Below the pieces are notes generated by a model. The model worked only from the letters and a program-made list of their open reading frames with translations, was not told the origin of the DNA and did not search any database. From Stieleria mannarensis (lineage in GTDB: Bacteria; Planctomycetota; Planctomycetia; Pirellulales; Pirellulaceae), in contig NZ_JACEHH010000022.1 in assembly GCF_014154935.1 (NCBI RefSeq), positions 97,614-161,613 on the forward strand: 64,000 nucleotides of DNA, in the 5' to 3' direction. Below are positions 55,284-63,516 of the stretch, piece after piece; position 1 is the stretch's first letter; each line of letters opens with the position of its first letter. A program made the translations under genes and the position numbers.

Positions 55284-56816
55284 GTGAATGACACGGCTGC
55301 CGCACGATTAAAGTTGCTGGTCGTCGATGACGAACCCAGCCAACTGCTGACACTCCGCGATCTCTTCGAACACGAAGGGTTTCAGGTGACGACCTGCAAG
55401 TCCTTTGACGAAGCACTCGCGCGATGCAGCGATCAAGTGTTCGCCGCCGCCATTCTGGACTTGCAACTGCACGGACACGACGGAATCGACCTGTTTCGCC
55501 AACTCCAGCAACTGCAGCCGGCGATGCGGGTGATCATTCACACCGGCTATGGATCGTTCCATTCGGCCAAGGACGCCGTCAATCTGGGCGCATTTGCGTA
55601 CGTCGAAAAAGCGCTCGATCCCGCCGAACTGATCCTCTGGGTCCACCGCGCCGCCAAAGACCTGCTGTCCGAAGCGCTCTCCCACAGCGAACAACAATTC
55701 CGCGATCTTCTGGATGACGTCAAAGCGATCGTTTGGGAATCCGAACTGCCCACGCACCGGTTCATCTTCGTCAGCCAGCAGGCGGAGGCGATTCTGGGGT
55801 TCCCGGTCGCGCGCTGGATCGAGGACCCGACGTTTTGGGACCAGCGAATTGTCGACGAAGATCGATCGCGATACGAGGAGTTTCGTACCGCGTGCGCCAA
55901 CGGCAGCGGAGATCGTGACCTGGAACTACGCGTCACCGCGGCCGACGGAGCGATCGTTTGGCTGCACCTGGTCGCCCACTTGGTCGCCGATTCCGATGGC
56001 AATCCGCAAATGCTGCGGGGGGCGATGTTCGATGTCACCCACCAAAAGGTGTCCGAACAACAGCTGCGCGACATGGAAATACAACTCGAACACGTCTCGC
56101 GGCTGTCCACCCTGGGCGAAATGGTCGCCGGGATCGCCCACGAGATCAATCAACCGCTGGCCGCGATCGCCAATTTTGCCGTCGCCGCCAAAGTCGCGAT
56201 CGCAAACGATGACTGTGAACACAGCGTGCCGATCGAATCGTGGCTGGAAACGATTTGTGATCAAACCGAAAACTGCGGACAGATCATTCGCGGACTGCGC
56301 AGTTTTGTCAAACGCGGGCACGGTGATTATCAATGGATCGACCTGAACCAGATCGTCCAAGACTCGGTCAATTTGATCGAATGCAATCTGCACAACCACT
56401 TCGCCGACCTGACCTGCAACCTTTGCGAATCGCCGCAAATGGTTTTCGGCAATGCGGTCCAGCTTCGTCAGGTCATCGTGAATCTGTTGCAAAACGCCTG
56501 CGACGCAACCCGCGAACGCGAATCGGCGACCGTTTCGATCAATGTCACCCTCGGCGACGATTACGCGCGGGTGGCGGTTCGCGACAACGGAGCGGGAATC
56601 AGCGAACAGCAGCAAGCGAAAATCTTCGACGCCTTCTTCACGACCAAGGAGGAAGGGATCGGGATGGGGCTGGCGATCAGCAAGTCGATCGTGGAAGCCC
56701 ATGGCGGAAAACTCTCGTTCGATTCGTCGCCCGACGGCTCCACGTTCTACGTCACGCTGCCGCTTTCCAAAGACCGCCCGCGAGTGGACGTTTCCAGGGA
56801 GAAAGTGTCGCGATGA
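55284..56816 (+). CDS. Receiver-PAS-histidine kinase hybrid
   Basis: The start is GTG 55284 and the protein has 510 residues. An N-terminal receiver (about 8-125) has D15/D16, D59 in AILDLQLHG and K109. A PAS domain (about 135-255: WESELPTHRFIFVSQQAEAI, LRGAMFDVTHQKV) precedes a HisKA domain with MVAGIAHEINQPLAAIANFA (H286) and an ATPase domain with QVIVNLLQNACDA, RDNGAGIS and GIGMGLAISKSI. No membrane segment is seen, so it is a cytosolic kinase driven by its receiver or PAS signal. It may be the second stage of a phosphorelay begun by the PhnD-linked kinase. Its stop overlaps the start of the SDR gene (ATGA). Confidence 0.92.
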   Translation: MNDTAAARLKLLVVDDEPSQLLTLRDLFEHEGFQVTTCKSFDEALARCSDQVFAAAILDLQLHGHDGIDLFRQLQQLQPAMRVIIHTGYGSFHSAKDAVNLGAFAYVEKALDPAELILWVHRAAKDLLSEALSHSEQQFRDLLDDVKAIVWESELPTHRFIFVSQQAEAILGFPVARWIEDPTFWDQRIVDEDRSRYEEFRTACANGSGDRDLELRVTAADGAIVWLHLVAHLVADSDGNPQMLRGAMFDVTHQKVSEQQLRDMEIQLEHVSRLSTLGEMVAGIAHEINQPLAAIANFAVAAKVAIANDDCEHSVPIESWLETICDQTENCGQIIRGLRSFVKRGHGDYQWIDLNQIVQDSVNLIECNLHNHFADLTCNLCESPQMVFGNAVQLRQVIVNLLQNACDATRERESATVSINVTLGDDYARVAVRDNGAGISEQQQAKIFDAFFTTKEEGIGMGLAISKSIVEAHGGKLSFDSSPDGSTFYVTLPLSKDRPRVDVSREKVSR

Positions 56817-57613
56817 ATTCGAGGCGACCTTCCGGATCGGTCCGCTACGAAAATCACGGGCGGGTGGTGATCGTCACCGGCGGGGGCAGCGGGATCGGCC
56901 GCGCCATCTGTGACGCCTTCGCCCTGTCGGGGGCCGCGGTGATCTGTGCCGACGTCAACGACGCCTCGGCGGCCGATCTGCCCGACGGCATCGATTTTGT
57001 CCACTGCGATGTCTCCAGCGAAGCGGACTGCCGATCCGTCGCCGCCCACGCCGTCAAATGCCACGGCGGAATCGATGTGCTGGTCAACAATGCCGCGATT
57101 CAGCCCAAGTCGTCGTACGCGCCGATTCACCAGTTGGACAGTGACACCTGGAGAGAGATGTTGGCGGTCAATCTTTCCGGATACCACCGGATGGCCAAGC
57201 ACGTGCTGCCGGTCATGCTGGGCCAAGCATCTGGCGTGATCGTCAATCTGGCCAGCGGCCAAGCCCACCGGACGGCGCGTGAAGTCGGTGCCTATGGTCC
57301 GATCAAATCCGCCAACGTGATGCAGGCGCGACAATGGGGCGTCGAGTATGCTCGCGAAGGAATTCGCGTCGTTTCCGTCTCGCCGGGGGCCATCGACACG
57401 CCCCTGGTCCGGGCCACACTGCAAGAACAAGGCGGCGCTGAAGCACTGGCCAACCGGCACCCCCTGGGGCGAATCGGTCAAAGCAGTGAAGTCGCCGCCG
57501 CCGTCCTCTGGCTGTCCAGCAACGATGCCTCCTTCGTCACCGCAACGGATCTGGAAGTCGATGGAGGGCTGGGCAGCTTCGGCGCGTTTGCCGATCCCTA
57601 CAGCCAAGATTGA
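56813..57613 (+). CDS. Short-chain dehydrogenase/reductase (SDR) family oxidoreductase
   Basis: The ATG at 56813 overlaps the stop of the hybrid kinase by four bases, so translation is coupled. The 266-residue protein has the SDR cofactor motif VTGGGSGIG (about 21-29), LVNNAA (about 91-96), a catalytic serine in NLASGQ and the YxxxK pair in AYGPIKSANV, and the C-terminal DLEVDGG motif. It is a cytosolic NAD(P)-dependent oxidoreductase; the substrate cannot be read from sequence. Its place in a signalling operon is unusual and may mark it as the metabolic counterpart of the sensed ligand. Confidence 0.92.
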   Translation: MNSRRPSGSVRYENHGRVVIVTGGGSGIGRAICDAFALSGAAVICADVNDASAADLPDGIDFVHCDVSSEADCRSVAAHAVKCHGGIDVLVNNAAIQPKSSYAPIHQLDSDTWREMLAVNLSGYHRMAKHVLPVMLGQASGVIVNLASGQAHRTAREVGAYGPIKSANVMQARQWGVEYAREGIRVVSVSPGAIDTPLVRATLQEQGGAEALANRHPLGRIGQSSEVAAAVLWLSSNDASFVTATDLEVDGGLGSFGAFADPYSQD

Positions 57614-57665
57614 CTCTATACTACAGCCAAGACACCTTCCCTTTTTTTGCCTCCGGCCTGACACC

Positions 57666-58493
57666 ATGAAAATTCGCCTGCTCACTCGTTCCTCCCTCGC
57701 CCTCCTCTGCCTCTGCCTGACGCCCCTCCAAAACCGTGTCTGCGGCGACGAACCCGCCGCGGCGAAGGACGTCGGAAAGTCCGAGTGGATCCAGCTGTTC
57801 AACGGAAAAAACCTCGACGGTTGGACGCCCAAAATTCGTCACCACGCGGTCGGCGAAAACTATGGCAACACGTTCCGAGTCGAAGACGGCCTGTTGAAAG
57901 TCCGCTACGACGAATCGGCCTACCCCAGCTTTGACGAACGGTTCGGGCACCTGTTTTACAACAAGCCGTTCTCCCACTACCGCTTGCGCGTCGTCTATCG
58001 ATTCGTCGGCGACCAGGTCAAAGGCGGACCGGGCTGGGCGACGCGAAACAGCGGCCTGATGCTGCACGGTGAAGACCCCAAGATGATGACCATCGACCAG
58101 GATTTCCCCACCTCGATCGAAGTCCAGCTGTTGGGCGGCAACGGCAAAGACGAACGCACGACATTGAACCTGTGCACCCCCGGCACCAACGTCGTCATGA
58201 ACGGCAAACTGTTCTTGCCCCACTGCACCTCGTCCAGCTCCGAAACCTATCACGGCGAGCAATGGGTGACCGCCGAAGTCGAAGTCCGCGGCTCGGAACT
58301 CGTCCGCCACATCATCGACGGCGAAACCGTGCTCGAGTACACCCAGCCGCAATTGGACGACCGCGACGAACACGCCGCCATGCTGGCCGACAAGCAAGGC
58401 GGAAACCTGCTCGACCAAGGCACGATCTCCCTGCAATCGGAAAGCCACCCCTGCGACTTCCGCTCGGTCGAACTGATGATCCTGGACGAATAA
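57666..58493 (+). CDS. Secreted DUF1080 (3-keto-disaccharide hydrolase domain) protein
   Basis: A 275-residue protein from ATG 57666 with a signal peptide (LTRSSLALLCLCLTPLQNRV). The body matches DUF1080: WIQLFNGKNLDGWTPK at the start, GHLFYNKPFSHYRLRVVYRF, RNSGLMLHGEDP, VEVRGSELVRHIIDGETVLE and TISLQSESHPCDFRSVELM at the end, a concanavalin-like beta-sandwich. Members are secreted in planctomycetes and some are reported to cleave 3-keto-glycosides. It follows the SDR gene by about 50 bases and may be the last gene of the same transcript, or a separate unit. Confidence 0.9.
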   Translation: MKIRLLTRSSLALLCLCLTPLQNRVCGDEPAAAKDVGKSEWIQLFNGKNLDGWTPKIRHHAVGENYGNTFRVEDGLLKVRYDESAYPSFDERFGHLFYNKPFSHYRLRVVYRFVGDQVKGGPGWATRNSGLMLHGEDPKMMTIDQDFPTSIEVQLLGGNGKDERTTLNLCTPGTNVVMNGKLFLPHCTSSSSETYHGEQWVTAEVEVRGSELVRHIIDGETVLEYTQPQLDDRDEHAAMLADKQGGNLLDQGTISLQSESHPCDFRSVELMILDE

Positions 58494-58540
58494 GGTGCTC
58501 GCTGCTGAATTCGCCAAGAGTTTCCTCCCGTCACAGTTCT

Positions 58541-58643
58541 AGTGTTCCACCGCAGCTTGATTTGCGGGTAGTGGACGAGGCGACGAGTCCATTCGGCTAG
58601 CGATCTGCAAGGACTCCTCGCGTCGTCCACTACGCGATACCCG
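58541..58643. repeat. Dispersed ~100-bp hairpin element, copy 2
   Basis: Same block order as 11200-11303: ccgcagcttg, cgggtagtggacgaggcgac, gagtccattcgg, ggactcctcgcgtcgtccac, ending in tacccg. Arms of the hairpin are tagtggacga..cgagtcc against ggactcctcg.gtcgtccacta. The two copies differ mainly in the loop and a few arm bases. Confidence 0.8.
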
Positions 58644-58745
58644 AAGATGAAGGCGAGACGGAATACAAGCCCGAAGCGCAAGCGAGAGAGCAACACACCA
58701 AAAAACCACTTGCTGGCGCTACGCTCTCATTCGAAATTTGTCTCC

Positions 58746-58800
58746 CATCGTCTTGCCCCCATCCTCCAGCCCCCATCATTCTGCCCCGAATCATTCTGCC
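58746..58800. repeat. Short-module group (atcattctgccc type)
   Basis: Contains atcgtcttgcccc, atcattctgcccc and aatcattctgcc in tandem with a degenerate unit between. The orientation is the same as at 37260-37285. It belongs to the same family as 18849-18950, 35605-35630, 37260-37378 and 38521-38688. Confidence 0.6.
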
Positions 58801-58815
58801 ATTCCTCCCCTCCCA

Positions 58816-60102
58816 CTAAATCCGCACCGAATCAAAGAACGTTTCCATCTCCGCTTCAAACGCTTCCTGTTTCGCCTTCTCCTCATCACTCGGTTCCGGC
58901 GGCCGTCCCTCCTCCAACTCCGCTTCGGACCATTCCACCTTCGGCATGCCGCAGCCGAGCAAGATGACTTGGTCGCCGACCAAGTAGTACTCCACGGTCA
59001 TGTCGGTCAGCGTCATGCCGCCACTGCTGCTGCCCTTAATGCCGGCGTGGCCACTGCGCTCGACGCGTTCTCCGCCATAGACATCTGACATGATCATCCG
59101 TCCGGCGCGATACGACAATTGCATGTCGCTGGGATTCAGATACTCGTAGGTATCAACGGCGACCAGGAAGGTGGCGCCCGTCGCCGCGCTCTCAAACACC
59201 TGGGCCTCGATCGATGTCGGTGGCTTTTCCACAGCATTGCCTTCGGGGACGACAAACGAAACCCGACTGACCGCTCCGCCTTGAAAACCCGCCGGGACTT
59301 CGACCGCATCGGCAGACGAGGCCGATTGACGTGAGCGTTTGGATTTGACCGCCATCACCGTCAACCCGATCACCAAGCCCAGGACAACAACGGCCGCCCC
59401 CGATCCGGCACCGATCCACAACAGTTTCTTGTTGATCGGCTTTTTCGTTCCCGCACCCCTACCTTTTGCGGCTGGATCGGCCGACGGCAGTGCGGCCGCA
59501 GTCGTCGCGAGGGGGCCTGCGGCGGCCGGAAACGACGTTTCGGATGCGGCGGGAAGTGCGGCGGCGGGAAAACCACCGGCTGGCGCTGTGCCGGCTGCGG
59601 GGCTGCCGCCCGGCAGGTCCAGATTGCCGAAATCAAATCCACCTGCCGCCGGGGCTGCCGCCAGTGGATCGGCGGCGAACGGGTCGGCTTCCGGTGAGGC
59701 GGTTGCTGCGGTCGCGTTGTCAAAGCCGCCGGTGGGCAGGTTTTCGAACGGGTTTTCATCGGCAAACGGAGACTCTGCGGGAGTGGCCGCGGGGACCTGC
59801 TGCGGCACCGGCTTGCGTTTCTTTTGCTTTGCCCCTGCCGAAGAAGTCCTTGCCGAAGAAGTCCTTGCCGAAGCCGGCGCGGGCGAAGACGCCTTGGTTG
59901 CCGGCTTTGCTGCGGCTGGCTTTTGAGCGTCGCGTTTCTTGGCCGCAGGTTTCGTAGCGGCCGGCGATTTTGCCGGCGCGGCCGCTTCTTTCCCGGGGAC
60001 CTTCAGCACCGTTTGGCACTTGGGGCATTTGACTTTGACCGCAACCGCCTGCTGCTGCAACTTCATCAGCGTCGCGCACTTGGGGCACTTAATCGTTAGC
60101 AT
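58816..60102 (-). CDS. Zinc-ribbon membrane protein with Ala/Pro-rich linker
   Basis: From ATG 60102 the protein has 428 residues. Two CPKC knuckles (C6/C9, C26/C29) near the N-terminus form a zinc ribbon of the MJ0042 type. A long low-complexity linker rich in Ala, Lys and Pro follows (KPAAAKPATKASSPAPASA). One transmembrane helix lies in the middle (GSGAAVVVLGLVIGLTVMAV). The C-terminal 180 residues form an unrecognised domain, apparently outside the membrane (GAVSRVSFVVPEGNAVEKPP, MTVEYYLVGDQVILLGCG). The start lies 14 bases inside the end of the lipoprotein gene, so the two genes are expressed together. Function unknown. Confidence 0.82.
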   Translation of the reverse strand: MLTIKCPKCATLMKLQQQAVAVKVKCPKCQTVLKVPGKEAAAPAKSPAATKPAAKKRDAQKPAAAKPATKASSPAPASARTSSARTSSAGAKQKKRKPVPQQVPAATPAESPFADENPFENLPTGGFDNATAATASPEADPFAADPLAAAPAAGGFDFGNLDLPGGSPAAGTAPAGGFPAAALPAASETSFPAAAGPLATTAAALPSADPAAKGRGAGTKKPINKKLLWIGAGSGAAVVVLGLVIGLTVMAVKSKRSRQSASSADAVEVPAGFQGGAVSRVSFVVPEGNAVEKPPTSIEAQVFESAATGATFLVAVDTYEYLNPSDMQLSYRAGRMIMSDVYGGERVERSGHAGIKGSSSGGMTLTDMTVEYYLVGDQVILLGCGMPKVEWSEAELEEGRPPEPSDEEKAKQEAFEAEMETFFDSVRI

Positions 60103-60661
60103 GTTGTTTCTCAAGTCGGTCCAGTTGGTCTTGGGCGTACTGCTGAGCCTCCTCCAGTTTTTTAGGGTCGATCAGGTTTTGCACACGGACTTCGCAAAAC
60201 CATTCCGACCCGTTGTTTTTGACTTTGACCGTGATGTCGTAGGGGGCGTCGGGGCAAAAGGCGTAGCCGAGATGAGTGTCATCGTTGGCCAGCGCGTGGC
60301 GGAACCCGCGCAGGATCGCGTCGTCGGCGACGTTGTGCCACGGGTTAGACGATTCGTCGGCCAGTGCGGTTTCCAGCGCCATGCACAAGTCGACTTCATC
60401 GAAGGTGTCCGTCGGCGGTTTGATTTGCAGCTGGGCGCTCTTTTTCAGAAAGTTAGCCAGCCGCCACTCGGCCTTGAACGGTTTGCCGTCCCAGACGTGA
60501 TCGATGTCGTAGATCGCGCCGTGGTTGGCATGTTCCTCGAACAGCAACTCGTTGGCCTCGCGAAACGACAGCATGCCGTCCAGCGGCGGCGCCTCCGGCA
60601 GGCACCCGGTGGTGCCAAGCAGCCCCGCGATCACCGTCGCGGCGACCAGCGAGCATTTCAC
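60089..60661 (-). CDS. Small lipoprotein, unknown function
   Basis: I do not recognise the family. GTG 60661 is preferred because aggaggaga, a strong ribosome site, lies upstream and the resulting start KCSLVAATVIAGLLGTTGC is a neat lipoprotein signal with cysteine at about residue 20; ATG 60745 would add 28 residues rich in arginine. The mature part (about 170 residues) includes GMLSFREANELLFEEHANHG, VDLCMALETALADESS, YDITVKVKNNGSEWFCEVRV and a C-terminal helix (LEEAQQYAQDQLDRLEKQH). It is probably anchored in the membrane. It overlaps the zinc-ribbon membrane protein gene downstream by 14 bases and the two likely cooperate. Confidence 0.75.
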   Translation of the reverse strand: MKCSLVAATVIAGLLGTTGCLPEAPPLDGMLSFREANELLFEEHANHGAIYDIDHVWDGKPFKAEWRLANFLKKSAQLQIKPPTDTFDEVDLCMALETALADESSNPWHNVADDAILRGFRHALANDDTHLGYAFCPDAPYDITVKVKNNGSEWFCEVRVQNLIDPKKLEEAQQYAQDQLDRLEKQHAND

Positions 60662-61534
60662 CGCCCCCGGTCTCCTCCTGACGGGCCGCCTTGGGCAAGA
60701 GCTTGATGTGCCAGTCCAAAAACTCCGCCGGTGGTGGATTTGCATTGCGTCACCCGATTCCGAATCATTCACAACAGGAAGTGAAGCCGCCAAGGGGAGA
60801 TGATACCCCATCCAGACACCGCCGTGTTCAAAATGCCACCCCTACCCTCCTGCCCCCACCCACGCCCTCTCTTCCGGGGCATTGGCGGCGACCGAATCTA
60901 AAATGGCTCACTTATGCCCCCCCCTAAATTTGAGGGGCAAAAAGGGCTGGAGATGAGGGGCCAGCGATCTGCAACTGGTTCAGTGGACGGCCCTCACCCT
61001 CAGCTTGGGCTGGCGAAAATCAATGGAACTTGCAGCGTTGATAGGTTCGAGAACCTTCAACGATTCGGCTGGATCCCTCGATTGCAAATTGCAAACTGTT
61101 CATTGCAAAATTCAAATTTGCCGGGAATCGTCGCTCAGATCATTTTGCAATTTGCACTGTTCAATTTGCAATTTTCAATCGTTGCCGGTTCACCAGGTTT
61201 CGACGCCACGTCCTTTTCATCAGGCCACCCCCAGTCCATTCCCGACGATCGGACGCCGGTGAAACCGCCCAACCTGCGACTTGTCGAACGACCCAGGCCA
61301 GGGGTGAAGTCAGCGCTCGAAAGATGAGAGGACCGCTCCAAAACCGGCGCCGTCAGAAAATCGGGCTGAAGAAACGCCGCAGAGTGACCGAAAAGAAGCA
61401 TCTGGCCGAGTCGAACGCGGCCGCGGCGCCAAATTCCGCTGCGGCGGGGCGAACCTGTCACGGCCCGGAAAAGTCTCAGCGGAGCCGGCCTTGCAAAACA
61501 TTTTCGGTCCGCTAAACTTCCCCGTCTCACCACC
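60662..61534. other. Long intergenic region without a gene, upstream of tRNA-Arg
   Basis: About 870 bases with no convincing gene on either strand; short open frames show no signals of coding. It contains an AT-rich inverted repeat (61079-61181) and a small C/G hairpin near 60916 (gccccccc..gaggggc). The tRNA promoter must lie near its end, but no clear boxes were identified. Confidence 0.55.
61079..61181. repeat. AT-rich imperfect inverted repeat
   Basis: Left part (cgattgcaaattgcaaactg from 61079) and right part (61141-61181, ending caatttgcaattttcaatcg) are imperfect reverse complements over about 40 bases. Both are built of repeated ttgcaa/aaattgcaa units. The stretch is strikingly AT-rich against its GC-rich surroundings. 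Confidence 0.6.
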
Positions 61535-61608
<74 letters not shown>

Positions 61609-61613
61609 TTAAC

Positions 61614-63272
61614 TTAAAGCCTTTCAAGCAAAGCTTTTAGCTTCAAAAGCTCCTCAGCATCAAACTGAGGAGTTTTTTTATGTCCCCCCATTAGTCCCCC
61701 CACTAATGCATCCGTAGTTGCATCAGGGGCGAGTTTCTCTCGCACTTCGTTGGCCGCGGCTTGTGCAGATCGCGTCGCTCCGTAGTGCTTCTCCGTCGTC
61801 GCGAAATCGGCGTGACGCATGACGACCTTAAGCGTCTCTGCAGAGACGCCGGCATTGATCAGACGCTGCGCACAGCCTCGCCTGATGTCGTGAGCACTCG
61901 CGAACTTGGTTCGCGTGCCCGTTCGCTCGTCCTCGTTGCGGACGATGATTTCGGCCTCCGCCCCGATCTTTGCAATGACCCGACCGACATGCTCCTTCGT
62001 CAGCCGTTCGCTCCGCGGAGGTCGTGCAGTGCCCGTGCGGCGAGCCGCCCGAGCTCTCAATTCCATCTCGTGAGATTCGGGAATGGATCCCGTATCGATT
62101 TTGAACTCTCGGCTCCGCCGAATGCCTTGCTTCTTCAGCCATTTCCGCACCGTCGTCTCGGACACTCCGCAAACCTCGGCAATCGACAGATTGCTGTACT
62201 GCTTAACAAGGGCGACCAAATCATCCGGTGAGGGTTGGAACCACTTGCAGCCAGGTTTCACCGTCGACGTGATCGCCTGCGGATTGACAATCCAGCCGGT
62301 GCGTTTGGCCTTCGGTACTTCCAACAAAAAGGCTTCCAATTCCGGCAGCATTGGGATCTCCTGAAGCTTGCCGTTTTTCTGGGAGGAGGGGACAGTGATC
62401 GTTGGGTGGACGCCGCTACGGCTCGGCCACACAGGCCGAATGTGGCGTTCGTCTTCCCAATGAAAATCCATCAAATCACCCACCCGAAACCCGCTGTACC
62501 ACAGCACTCGCAAGGCAAAGTGCCACGACGGGGCTTCGTTCTTGCCGACCACTCGCGATGTCGCTTCAATCATGCGATCAAACTCTTCGCCCGTGATCGG
62601 GCGACCCTTCATCACATCATCGACGCTCAGCGAATCGAGATCAGGCACTTTGACGATCCAATCGCGTTTGGCGCAAAACCGCACAAACGCCATCACGGCA
62701 CCCATCGAGCTGTTGACCGTGTTCGGTGACCGATGGTCGTACCGAGACTCGTCACCTTCGAGCAAACGCTCTTGAAGGTACTCCAGCATGTCGAGTGTCA
62801 TGACGTCTTGGACCATCACTTCGCCTTCGATCCCGTGATCAGCCATGTATCCCAGAAAGATCCGTTCGGCGACACTGAGCCGCGAGGCAGAGTGCTCGAA
62901 CGATTTTTTGCGTATCCGCAGTAGTTTGTACGAGCGGTACTTCTGATAGCACTCCTCCCAGGTCGGACCGCGATCGGATTCGGTTCGATGGGACTGGGGA
63001 AAAGAGGCTTGCAATGGAGCCGGCTTGATGTCGACTTCGTGCTCTGCAGTGATGGCACCGCCCGATGCGACGTAGCTCCCATCGAGCAACCGCTGTTGGC
63101 ATTCCCGCAAGATCCGCCGTGCTTCGCGTCGATCACGAGTGCCGCAGTTTTTGCGGACACGTGTCCCACGGATCGGGCAATAGAACTTGAGGACAAAGCC
63201 GTTGCGGTCGGTCTTTTTGAGCGGCCGGTCCGGATAGAGTTGAATGTTGCCAATTTCGGGCCTTCTCGGCAT
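61614..63272 (-). CDS. Tyrosine recombinase (integrase) with internal HTH segment
   Basis: The protein has 552 residues from ATG 63272. An N-terminal basic region and a SAM-like core-binding domain (about 100-210) precede the catalytic domain, with the tetrad arginine in YSGFRVGDL (R263), lysine in SQKNGKLQEIP (about 299), HDIRRG (H461, R464), RHADFATTEKHY (H487, nucleophile Y497). Between R263 and H461 there is an extra segment of about 100 residues that contains a helix-turn-helix (LVALVKQYSNLSIAEVCGVS, TTVRKWLKKQGI). Its stop is six bases from the tRNA-Arg end, so it probably excises or integrates an element at that tRNA. A small HTH gene lies just upstream. The element continues beyond the window. 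Confidence 0.92.
   Translation of the reverse strand: MPRRPEIGNIQLYPDRPLKKTDRNGFVLKFYCPIRGTRVRKNCGTRDRREARRILRECQQRLLDGSYVASGGAITAEHEVDIKPAPLQASFPQSHRTESDRGPTWEECYQKYRSYKLLRIRKKSFEHSASRLSVAERIFLGYMADHGIEGEVMVQDVMTLDMLEYLQERLLEGDESRYDHRSPNTVNSSMGAVMAFVRFCAKRDWIVKVPDLDSLSVDDVMKGRPITGEEFDRMIEATSRVVGKNEAPSWHFALRVLWYSGFRVGDLMDFHWEDERHIRPVWPSRSGVHPTITVPSSQKNGKLQEIPMLPELEAFLLEVPKAKRTGWIVNPQAITSTVKPGCKWFQPSPDDLVALVKQYSNLSIAEVCGVSETTVRKWLKKQGIRRSREFKIDTGSIPESHEMELRARAARRTGTARPPRSERLTKEHVGRVIAKIGAEAEIIVRNEDERTGTRTKFASAHDIRRGCAQRLINAGVSAETLKVVMRHADFATTEKHYGATRSAQAAANEVREKLAPDATTDALVGGLMGGHKKTPQFDAEELLKLKALLERL
61650..61679 (+). terminator. Rho-independent terminator downstream of tRNA-Arg
   Basis: An 8-bp perfect stem (ctcctcag/ctgaggag) around a 7-base loop is followed by seven T residues on the plus strand. 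It would end the tRNA transcript. It lies inside the C-terminal codons of the integrase gene on the other strand. A second small hairpin (agctttt/aaaagct) precedes it. Confidence 0.85.
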
Positions 63273-63291
63273 GGCAATCTCCTTTGAGGTT

Positions 63292-63516
63292 TCAGTTTTG
63301 GTGTTGGTTGCATTCGCGTTTCCTCTCTGCGTTCCGGACGAGGTGTTCGATCAGGGCACGCCCCGTCACCCACCGTGAGTGACCGATATTCGTGTAGGGC
63401 AGCCCTTCATCGAGCAGTTTATCCCAGAACTTCTGTGAGATTCCAAGTCTTTGCAGCACCATTTGCTTGCTGTACGCCTCATCCAACCGGATCAAGCCCG
63501 TATCAATCTGCGGCAT
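63292..63516 (-). CDS. Small helix-turn-helix (excisionase-like) protein
   Basis: From ATG 63516 the protein has 74 residues; a longer frame to 63594 adds an unlikely N-terminus. EAYSKQMVLQRLGISQKFWD, then LDEGLPYTNIGHSRWVTGRA and LIEHLVRNA, has the layout of MerR/AlpA-like winged HTH proteins used as excisionases or integrase regulators ('lgisrstlyrll..G.p....g...r...l..'). It ends 19 bases before the integrase start on the same strand, so the two are likely cotranscribed and act together on the attachment site. Confidence 0.75.
   Translation of the reverse strand: MPQIDTGLIRLDEAYSKQMVLQRLGISQKFWDKLLDEGLPYTNIGHSRWVTGRALIEHLVRNAERKRECNQHQN

Larger units (their letters stand above)
58494..58815. 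other. Intergenic region with two repeat types
   Basis: Between the convergent DUF1080 and zinc-ribbon genes, this 322-base stretch holds copy 2 of the ~100-bp hairpin element (58541-58643) and a group of the short modules (58746-58800). No gene is seen. Confidence 0.6.

Noticed and set aside
60914..61327. 137-residue open frame upstream of the tRNA
   Set aside because: It runs through AT-rich repeat DNA, lacks a ribosome site and resembles no protein family.
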